Positions 43,145 to 50,520 of a stretch of 50,520 nucleotides of DNA are shown in pieces. The position numbers and the translations under genes were made by a program. The notes under the pieces were generated by a model, which saw nothing but the letters and a program-made list of their open reading frames with translations, was not told where the DNA came from and made no database searches. This DNA comes from JBCBSS01 sp039819065 (GTDB lineage: Bacteria > Bacteroidota > Bacteroidia > Cytophagales > Cyclobacteriaceae), in NCBI GenBank assembly GCA_039819065.1, contig JBCBSS010000044.1:1-50520 (forward strand), written 5' to 3'. Position 1 is the first letter of the stretch; every line of letters starts with the position of its first letter.

Positions 43145-43582
43145 TCATATTACCTTCTGCCAAGATACCTGGTGCGTGGTTTTTTGTGCGTCGGCCTGAG
43201 TCGGTGGTGTTGAATAGGTTAACTTTCCATGTTCTATTTTCCCATATCTTATCTCTTCTTTATTGAGCCAATTGGGAAACAAAGCTCCTTCCACCAAGTG
43301 TTTCACCATACCCGGTTCTACCTCCTCGAATTTGCCAAAGTAAGCAAAGTATGTATTGTACGATGAAGCTGCTTCCTCTTGCGAGCCACCATATATTACT
43401 CCTGATTCAAAAGGCATTCTGTTGTCTTTGAAAATCTGAACGCTCATGTAACCGCTGGCATCATAAATCAGAATGCCGGTAGGATTCTCTCCAAAGAAGT
43501 CTACCAAATCACCGCTTTCGTTTTGATACTTCCAGGATGCTAGTCTCCACGTTCCCAATAATGCCTCAGAAAAATTTTCCAT
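43145..43582 (-). CDS. Lipocalin-like protein next to the polyketide synthase
   Basis: 145 aa, no signal peptide. LLGTWRLASWKYQNESGD, ENPTGILIYDASGYMSVQIFKDNR, SSYNTYFAYFGKFE and VKHLVEGALFPNWL follow the lipocalin-like domain (PF13924 type): first strand GTWxL, then PxGxLxYxxxGxMSxxI, and the Y.AYFGxF segment. It lies 92 bp after the polyketide synthase stop, same strand, and probably shares its transcript. Proteins of this family are often encoded near biosynthetic genes. Binding or modifying the polyketide product is a reasonable but unproven role here. It is cytoplasmic by sequence, unlike the secreted calycin-like protein at 14461. Confidence 0.72.
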   Translation of the reverse strand: MENFSEALLGTWRLASWKYQNESGDLVDFFGENPTGILIYDASGYMSVQIFKDNRMPFESGVIYGGSQEEAASSYNTYFAYFGKFEEVEPGMVKHLVEGALFPNWLNKEEIRYGKIEHGKLTYSTPPTQADAQKTTHQVSWQKVI

Positions 43583-43674
43583 TGTTAACTTATTTCACGT
43601 TTAAGGGTAAAGAACACCTGCGTAATTGACTACTCAACCGGCAGGCGTTCTATTAGGATATTAAACTGCGTTAT

Positions 43675-46600
43675 TTATACCTTTTGTAAGATCAGCTCGC
43701 CAATGACGTTATTGACTAGATCTACAAGGAATTCAGTATCATGTTCAATGTATCGGTGTCCTCCATTTCTAACGATAAGTTCGAAATCGGCGGTGGTCTC
43801 ACCTTCCCACTTAGCCATGTGTTCCTCAGTCACACGCTCGTCTTCGTTACCATTAATAGCGACTATTGGTAGTTGGAAAGGCTGTTCTTTCGCGTACCTA
43901 TAATTACTCAGCAATCGTAAATCACTTCTCATTACCGTCATGAGCGCCTGTCTGAGGTCTTCGTATGTGATATTCTCTTTACTCAAATGAGGGAATAGTG
44001 ATATCAAAGTACTTTCAGACATGGTGTGGTCTACATCTCTGTGATTATAGGAGGTAAGCTCAGGAGTAGACGAAATGAACATCATCTCAGGTAAAGCCTC
44101 GCCTCTACGCCTCAGCTCCTTGGCTACTTCAAACTGCAGTGCACCACCCATACTATGGCCAAAGAATACAAATGGCTTACCTTCAGCCCTCTTGATCAAT
44201 TCAGGCACGAATGCTCGCACAAAAGCATCCATTTGCTCATAGTTGCTGTCGGCAACTCGCTTACCACGGCCTGGCATCTCGATAAGATTGACCTCTACCT
44301 CGGCATTGATTTGGTCTGACCATTCCTGGTATAGTGTGCTATTGCCTCCGGCATCATGGAAGCAGAAGAGTTTGATCTGTGCTTCCGGATTAGATCTAGG
44401 CACTACAAACCAATGGCTATCTGCCTGAATTTGCTTTTTGGCTGGCTGCTCAACGGCATCAATAGCTAGCTTAGCGTATATGAACTCAGCGTATTCTTTT
44501 ATAGTAGGGTGCTCCCAGAATGTGGTTACGGGTAGCTTCAACTCAAAACCCTTCTCCAATAAGTTTCTCAACTGTATGGCCATCAACGAGTCAATACCTA
44601 CACCTTTGAAAGTCATTGTATTGCTCACTTTATTGGCAGAAGCTTTGATGATCTTCGCTACGTGGCTAATAACATGCTTCTCTATGGCTTCTATCCTTTC
44701 ATGCTCACTCTCTAAATTAGCGATTGTACTAAGGATGTTATTACCAGCTTCATTCGATTGTTTATGTTCTTCTAAAAGTCCGGAGAAGTAATCGCTCTTG
44801 GCTAGAACAGGATAATATTGAGCTGTTTGCACTGGATTAAGCTTCATTACACTGATCTGCGTATGGTGTTGTTCGCTTACCTTATCAAATGCCTGCATAG
44901 CATCTTTCATCAGTACCGGCTCGAAACCTTCAGCACGCGCATACTTTTCGAGTTCTGGCTCATTGGCCACCATTCCGACATCTTTGATCACTCCCCAGTT
45001 CACTGAAGTACTGATCAAACCCAGCTTGGCCCTGTGATGAGAAAGTCCATCAAGGAATGCATTGGCCGCTACATAACTGGCCTGTCCGCTCAGTCCTATC
45101 AATGTGGATGCTGAAGAGAACATAACAAAACAATCTAATGCCAGATCTTTGGTCAACTGGTGTAAATTCCAAGCTCCCAATTTAGGCTTCAAAATATCAA
45201 TGAACTCACTTTTCTGTATGTCCTTGATGCTATTGGCGCCAATCACACCGGCAGCGTGTACCACACCTTTTAAAGGATGAGTAGTAGCGTTAATCTCATC
45301 GATAACTATACCCAGTTGATCATAATCAGCAGCATCGGCTTTGTAGATGGTGAATTTTACCCCAGCACTTTCCATAATGGCCATCTTGCCCTGCACATTA
45401 CCATTCACCTCTCCACTTCTACTGAGCAGCGCAAAATGTCTTGCTCCATGCTTGAACATCCACTCAATAAAGGTGAATCCTATACCTCGATACCCAGTAA
45501 CAAGGTAAGTGCCTTCGTGGCAACAAGTCGTTTCCTGCGCAAAATGTACGCTTGGAAAATCTTTGTTGAGCCTTGGCACGTACTGCTCTTTTCCACGTAA
45601 AGCCAGTTCTGTTTGTGTATTATTCTCCTGGAACAACTCACCAAAAAGAGATCGAATTTCATCCCTTGTCGGTACATGGCTCAAGTCGACGGTTCTACAA
45701 TCGTATTGGGATAATTCATTGCTCACCACTTTAAGCATACCCGTCAATGTGGATTGCATGATGTTCAAAGGCTTGCGTTCCATGCCTATGAAGCGGGCTC
45801 CATTAGTCACCACCAACCATTTTGGTGCTTCAGTAAGTTTATACTCCGCCAGTGCTTTGTGCATGTTGAGTAAACTCAGCGTACCGTAGTCCTGAGCCGC
45901 CTCAAGATCAGCTATAGAAAGTGACTCATCCGCTTTATTATTAGCAATACTGGCTAAATGTATGATTCCTGCCAGTGTGCCCACCTTTTCATTCAACAGC
46001 AGGTGATCAAACAATGCATTGTAACTAGAATCATCTTGATAGTTGATACCATAACTGGCTTTCAAATTCGACTTATCTTCAACCTGATTGACTTCAAAGC
46101 ACTCTGCTGATTCTACCGTAGCATAGGTGATGCTCTCCTCTTCAAAAAGCTCAATCAGTTGGTCACTTACTCCAGTGCTATCTTTAAAAATCAACCAGCT
46201 TCCCGGTATCTCTTTTCTACCACTCTCAGTCAGATCACGTTTGTACCAGTCTACCTTGAACAACCACTCGTTGAGCGTATCTTTCTTGTCTTCTACAATT
46301 TGAGTACTGATGATCTTACCGGCTACCTTATCGACTTTCAATACCGGGCTTCCTGATGCATTGTACAAGGTGATTTCAGCCTCAACCTGTTCTGTATTTT
46401 GATTAGCTACTACTGCATCAGTACTAAGCACAGCTTTCACATACATCTCTTTGGTGAAAGGCACTCCACTTATCATTCTGGCTGATTCTAGATGCGTCAG
46501 GAAGGTTGTTTTGACCGCATCGTCATGCTGGCTATCCATAATGGAAGCAAAAATGGCGTGGAAGCTGGCATCGGTAACGGCAAGATGCAGGTTGTACTTA

Positions 46601-49600
46601 TCGTAAGAAGCCACGACCTTGTCGTCTATTGTTAATTTGGTGTAAACAGTATTCCCTTCTTTTTTAATCACCTCCACACCTTGGAAATAATGTCCATAAT
46701 CAAGGCCAAGGCTTTCGAGTAGTTTATAATAAGCTTTACCTGACATTTGATGCTCGGCAGATACAGATCCAAAATCAGTGAACTGCTCTTTCAATGAGTT
46801 TCCTTCGTAAGCTTTCACTTCCCCATCGGCAACCAGTACCCATGATTCGTTCTTATTCGATTGAACGGGCATGTAGAAGAACTTGTATGTTCCTTGGTCA
46901 TCTTGCTCCCCCATTTCTAGTCTTAATTGGAAACGTACTGTATCCTGTCCTTCAACGAATGATACCGATCTTCTGAAGTTCAATCGACTTACTTCGTAAT
47001 GCTCGGCACCGAATAGTTCTAAGATCGCTGTAGAGACCATCTCCAAATAACCCACGCCTGGAAAAACAGTGATACCATTTACCTGGTGATCTTTCAGATA
47101 AGGGTGTTGGTCAAGACGCACTGTAGACTCCCAATAATGAACGTTCTCTTCCATAGCGAGGCCGATCTTTTGGCCTAGAATAGGATGTCCATTAGCTGCC
47201 TTTAATTGTAATTCGTGAGACTTGTCTTCTATCTCATAGGTATCACGTTGGAATGGATACAAAGGCAACTCAATGTGAGGAGCAAATTCAGTATTGTAGA
47301 ATTTTCTCCAATCCATAGTATACCCTTGCACAAAGAGTGCATCAAGGTTCTTATAGATTTCATCCTGGCTAACTTTGTCTCTATATAGTGAGGCAAAAGC
47401 AGCCGCTTTGGCACCATAATGTTCTATATTCTCCCCTACCGCAGTGGTCAAAACGGGGTGTGGACTTACTTCAATGAATGTGGTATAGCCATCTTCCAGC
47501 ATTTTGCCCATTACGGAAGAAAACTTCACCATACCTCTGAGGTTGCCGACCCAATAATCAGCACCCATATCCTCCCAATTCATCTTTTCCGCCTTGACGG
47601 TAGAATAAACATCTGCCACATTCTCTTCAGGTTTCATACCTTCAATAGCATTGAATAGGCTATCCATAAGAGGTTCCATCTGAGGGCTGTGTGAAGCCAC
47701 GTCTACTTTTATTTGTCGGCAGAATAGGTTTCTATCTTCCAATATGGCCAACACCTCAAGTAAGGTCTTTTCATCTCCGGCAATCACCGTAGATTTGGGG
47801 CTGTTATTGACAGCCACTGACAACTCTGGGTAAGATTGCAGCAATTCTTCAGCATCTTGTACACTCAATTCAGTAACAGCCATAGCACCGCCAGTACCAC
47901 TAACCGTTTTCATGAGCTTACTTCGGGTAGAAATGATCTTAGCCGCATCATCCAATGAGATCGCTCCACCAACGTAAGCAGCTGGTACTTCACCCATACT
48001 GTGACCAACTACACCGTCAGGTGCTACACCCCAAGATTTCCAAAGATTGGCAAGTGCTACATAAATGGCGCTCAGTGTAGGTTGTACCACATCGATTTCT
48101 GAAAGACGGCTAGCATCTTTATCTGCATGTATTTGCGCTATCAAAGACCAATCTGTGTATGGCTTTAATGCCTCTTCCCATTGGTCGATACTCGCTTTAA
48201 AAACGGGCTCCTTTTGATAGAGATCTTTACCCATACCCAACCATTGTGATCCTTGTCCAGGAAATACAAAGGCTACTTTGCATGCTTTAAGTGCCGGTTG
48301 TACCGGCGCTATGTCGTTACCCGCCTCCAAAAACTCATCAATCTCCTGCAATATCTCTTGCTTCGTATATCCTGAAAATGATGCACGATATTCGTAATCT
48401 GGCCTAAGGATAGCAGATGCTGTACAGGTATCGATAAACTGGTCAATGGCCCCGTTGATAGCGGTATTTAAAAATGTCTTATACGCCTTCACATAGGCGA
48501 TAAGGGCCTCTTGAGACTTGGCCGAAACGGGTAATACATACCTTCTTTGGCTTTTCTCAAGCGCTTTTTTTGAAGCTTGAGGTTTCACATATTCCTCTAG
48601 CACGGTATGGGCGTTGGTTCCTCCCCATCCGAAAGAGTTAATACCCGCTTTCAGCGTTTCACCTTCTTGAGATGGCCATGAACCCGGCTCAGCCTGCACT
48701 TGAATCTTCAACTCATCAAAAGCTATTTTAGGGTTAGGGTTATTGAAATTCAAGCTCTTTGGCAGCTCTTTATGCTGCATGGCCAAAATCACTTTGAGCA
48801 TCCCAGCCATCCCAGCTGCACCCTCTAAGTGACCCACATTAGTTTTAACCGATCCGATACGAAGTTTCTTATCATCCTGGCGACCGTTTCTGAAAAACTC
48901 GCCCAAAGCCCTTGTTTCGGTAGGATCTCCAAGTGGTGTTCCTGTACCATGGGCTTCTACATAATGTACGTCAGACGGATTGATACCAGAATCCTGATAG
49001 GCATCTTTAAGCATTTCCTTTTGACCTGTTACGCTAGTAGCAGGGAGATTGACGTTGAAACCGTTGTTATTCATGGCGCTGCCTTTGATTACCGCCAGAA
49101 TACGATCTCCATCTCTTTCGGCATCAGATAGGCGCTTGAGTAAGACCATACCTGCACCTTCTCCTCTTACGAATCCATCTCCTGCTTCATCGAAAGTGCT
49201 GCATCTACCCTTCTTAGAAAGTCCCCCGAACTTGCTAAGCAATATGTATTGATCAGGGTCTAACAGGTGATTTACGCCACCGGCTAATGCCATTGGCATG
49301 CTGCCATCCCAAAGGCTTTGACAAGCCAAATGAACGGCTACCAAGGACGAAGAACAGCCTGTATCTAATACAAGGCTAGTGCCTCTAAATCCAAAAGTAT
49401 ATGATATGCGGTTGGCAATTACGTTTGATGATTGCCCCACAGCAGAGTGTGTAGTTACATCTGCGTTCTTATGTTTTCTGAGGTGCTCAAAGTCACTCCA
49501 AATATTACCGATATAAACACCGATCTTTTCTCCTGCTATATTATCATGGGCAACAGTAGAGCTCTCTATAGTTTCCCAGGCCAATTCCAACATCAGCTTT

Positions 49601-49887
49601 TGAGATGGATTCATTTCTGTTGCTTCCGCTGGTGATATGTTAAAGAAGAATGGGTCGAATTCGTGTAGCTGCTCAAACATCGACGCGTGCTTCTGATGGG
49701 TCTTACCAACCGCTGTAGGATCGGGGTCATAATACTGATTGTGATCCCACCGGTGGTCAGGAATTTCTGTAATGGTGTCCTTTCCTTCTCTTAACAAATT
49801 CCAGAAAGCCTTAAGGTTTTCTGCTCCTGGAAATCGGCCGGCCATACCGACAATGGCTATAGGCTCTTTGGTTGCTCTGCTTCTCAT
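43675..49887 (-). CDS. Single-module type I polyketide synthase, KS-AT-DH-KR-ACP-TE
   Basis: 2070 aa. KS (8-430): Cys178 in DTGCSSS, His313 in EAHGTG, His353 in NVGH. AT (538-835): GQGSQW, Ser630 in GHSMGE, and VASH (730-733) at the substrate-specificity position. DH (895-1200): His934 in HxxxGxxxxP and Asp1106 in TDASFH. KR (structural half about 1207-1450, catalytic half 1455-1640): TGYRGIG cofactor loop, Ser1591, Tyr1605, Asn1609. ACP (1725-1805): Ser1767 in GIDSL. TE (1835-2065): Ser1912 in GHSMGG, Asp2016 and His2044, resembling GrsT-type thioesterases. No ER, methyltransferase or loading domain. The set predicts a partly reduced, unsaturated or hydroxylated chain released by the TE, possibly made iteratively. 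Product unknown. No phosphopantetheinyl transferase is nearby. Confidence 0.93.
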   Translation of the reverse strand: MRSRATKEPIAIVGMAGRFPGAENLKAFWNLLREGKDTITEIPDHRWDHNQYYDPDPTAVGKTHQKHASMFEQLHEFDPFFFNISPAEATEMNPSQKLMLELAWETIESSTVAHDNIAGEKIGVYIGNIWSDFEHLRKHKNADVTTHSAVGQSSNVIANRISYTFGFRGTSLVLDTGCSSSLVAVHLACQSLWDGSMPMALAGGVNHLLDPDQYILLSKFGGLSKKGRCSTFDEAGDGFVRGEGAGMVLLKRLSDAERDGDRILAVIKGSAMNNNGFNVNLPATSVTGQKEMLKDAYQDSGINPSDVHYVEAHGTGTPLGDPTETRALGEFFRNGRQDDKKLRIGSVKTNVGHLEGAAGMAGMLKVILAMQHKELPKSLNFNNPNPKIAFDELKIQVQAEPGSWPSQEGETLKAGINSFGWGGTNAHTVLEEYVKPQASKKALEKSQRRYVLPVSAKSQEALIAYVKAYKTFLNTAINGAIDQFIDTCTASAILRPDYEYRASFSGYTKQEILQEIDEFLEAGNDIAPVQPALKACKVAFVFPGQGSQWLGMGKDLYQKEPVFKASIDQWEEALKPYTDWSLIAQIHADKDASRLSEIDVVQPTLSAIYVALANLWKSWGVAPDGVVGHSMGEVPAAYVGGAISLDDAAKIISTRSKLMKTVSGTGGAMAVTELSVQDAEELLQSYPELSVAVNNSPKSTVIAGDEKTLLEVLAILEDRNLFCRQIKVDVASHSPQMEPLMDSLFNAIEGMKPEENVADVYSTVKAEKMNWEDMGADYWVGNLRGMVKFSSVMGKMLEDGYTTFIEVSPHPVLTTAVGENIEHYGAKAAAFASLYRDKVSQDEIYKNLDALFVQGYTMDWRKFYNTEFAPHIELPLYPFQRDTYEIEDKSHELQLKAANGHPILGQKIGLAMEENVHYWESTVRLDQHPYLKDHQVNGITVFPGVGYLEMVSTAILELFGAEHYEVSRLNFRRSVSFVEGQDTVRFQLRLEMGEQDDQGTYKFFYMPVQSNKNESWVLVADGEVKAYEGNSLKEQFTDFGSVSAEHQMSGKAYYKLLESLGLDYGHYFQGVEVIKKEGNTVYTKLTIDDKVVASYDKYNLHLAVTDASFHAIFASIMDSQHDDAVKTTFLTHLESARMISGVPFTKEMYVKAVLSTDAVVANQNTEQVEAEITLYNASGSPVLKVDKVAGKIISTQIVEDKKDTLNEWLFKVDWYKRDLTESGRKEIPGSWLIFKDSTGVSDQLIELFEEESITYATVESAECFEVNQVEDKSNLKASYGINYQDDSSYNALFDHLLLNEKVGTLAGIIHLASIANNKADESLSIADLEAAQDYGTLSLLNMHKALAEYKLTEAPKWLVVTNGARFIGMERKPLNIMQSTLTGMLKVVSNELSQYDCRTVDLSHVPTRDEIRSLFGELFQENNTQTELALRGKEQYVPRLNKDFPSVHFAQETTCCHEGTYLVTGYRGIGFTFIEWMFKHGARHFALLSRSGEVNGNVQGKMAIMESAGVKFTIYKADAADYDQLGIVIDEINATTHPLKGVVHAAGVIGANSIKDIQKSEFIDILKPKLGAWNLHQLTKDLALDCFVMFSSASTLIGLSGQASYVAANAFLDGLSHHRAKLGLISTSVNWGVIKDVGMVANEPELEKYARAEGFEPVLMKDAMQAFDKVSEQHHTQISVMKLNPVQTAQYYPVLAKSDYFSGLLEEHKQSNEAGNNILSTIANLESEHERIEAIEKHVISHVAKIIKASANKVSNTMTFKGVGIDSLMAIQLRNLLEKGFELKLPVTTFWEHPTIKEYAEFIYAKLAIDAVEQPAKKQIQADSHWFVVPRSNPEAQIKLFCFHDAGGNSTLYQEWSDQINAEVEVNLIEMPGRGKRVADSNYEQMDAFVRAFVPELIKRAEGKPFVFFGHSMGGALQFEVAKELRRRGEALPEMMFISSTPELTSYNHRDVDHTMSESTLISLFPHLSKENITYEDLRQALMTVMRSDLRLLSNYRYAKEQPFQLPIVAINGNEDERVTEEHMAKWEGETTADFELIVRNGGHRYIEHDTEFLVDLVNNVIGELILQKV

Positions 49888-50520
49888 ATTTCTATCATTT
49901 TTACTGGATGCTCAAATGAACGGACAAACCTCTCCCAGTCCAGGCAAAAACAGATTGCCTGAGAACCGAGAAATACCCTTGTTACCGATTTACATATTGA
50001 GGAGGGTTCAAAAAAACAATACCCCCGTATGATGTGAGCAGTTAAAAAAACTTAACAAGATCAATCATACCACTTCCGCTAGTTCACATTTCAAAAGTAG
50101 GTTAAGATTGAATAATAATTATTTCTATTATAATTAGATAATGAGAGAAGTAATTTTTTATAATTAATTTGATTAATTAATAATTATTAAAAATCCAAAT
50201 ATTAACTAAAAATTGAATTATTTAATTATAAATATTGCTTATAACAGATTTATATTGTAAAAATTAATTATCCTAAACAAAATTCTCATTTTTAGTAGAA
50301 TAAATGACATATGATGTAATACGTTAAAAATTATATTTTAGTCTCAAAAATTGAGTCTTTTTTAATTATTTATGCCTCCTCTCAAACATTTTCACTACAT
50401 AGAAAAGAAAGAATTTCAAGATTAAATACGTCAAAAAGCTATATTAAAGAGACAAAAAAATGACTAAACCGTGATTTAGTTTATTTTCTCAGATAACCTT
50501 CCTTTGATAAACCCAGTTTG
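49888..50520. other. AT-rich upstream region of the polyketide synthase gene
   Basis: No gene is seen. A hairpin CAGGCAA-N7-TTGCCTG (49941-49961) lies in the presumed leader, 54 bp before the ATG. A minus-strand TACTTTTG at 50099-50092 fits the -7 consensus TAnnTTTG, but no TTTG lies at the right distance upstream, so the promoter is uncertain. From 50100 to 50420 the sequence is extremely AT-rich with AATTAATT-type palindromes, as in strong upstream elements or nucleoid-protein sites. Confidence 0.45.

Noticed and set aside
43611..43653. Terminator between the polyketide synthase and the lipocalin-like gene
   Set aside because: Arms AGAACACCTG and CAGGCGTTCT pair with one mismatch, but the loop is long and no T-run follows, so co-transcription is preferred.

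Overview
The window reads as chromosome of a Bacteroidota bacterium, most likely of the Cytophagales type. The evidence is the set of families present: type IX secretion (T9SS) substrates with a gliding-motility-type C-terminal domain, a PorP/SprF partner, a PorT-like barrel, Bacteroidota-style Rhs/YD proteins, and orphan FtsX/MacB permeases of about 800 residues. No species can be named from the sequence alone.

Layout. (1) 1-14913, minus strand: an Rhs locus. A small secreted calycin-like protein is followed by two very large secreted YD-repeat proteins (1277 and about 2555 aa). These two are translationally coupled, and the second ends in a variable C-terminal tip followed by an overlapping candidate immunity gene. 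Downstream lie displaced copies of the Rhs core, each lacking a shell: one complete module with its own tip and a YwqK-like immunity lipoprotein (542-2217), and the edge of another (1-334). (2) 14914-19501: a field of dispersed and tandem hairpin repeats surrounding three AT-rich genes for small secreted proteins of unknown function. (3) 19502-29802: three orphan FtsX/MacB permeases on the minus strand, divergent from a sigma-54 response regulator and its histidine kinase. (4) 30165-41988: a PorT-like outer-membrane protein, two giant surface proteins with FG-GAP-like and Ig/SprB-like repeats and T9SS type B C-termini, and a PorP/SprF protein 5 bp after the second. (5) 42366-49887, minus strand: a single-module type I polyketide synthase (KS-AT-DH-KR-ACP-TE), a lipocalin-like protein and a STAS-like protein. 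The AT-rich 49888-50520 holds no gene.

How the parts work together. Region 1 looks like a polymorphic Rhs toxin with a reservoir of silent tip/immunity modules that could be recombined onto the shell. The modules share about 320 bp of core at roughly 93 percent identity and are separated by terminators and a hairpin with a conserved loop. That same hairpin recurs in the repeat field of region 2, with one compensatory base-pair change. Region 3 is an envelope regulatory unit, region 4 a gliding/adhesion surface unit, and region 5 a small stand-alone polyketide locus.
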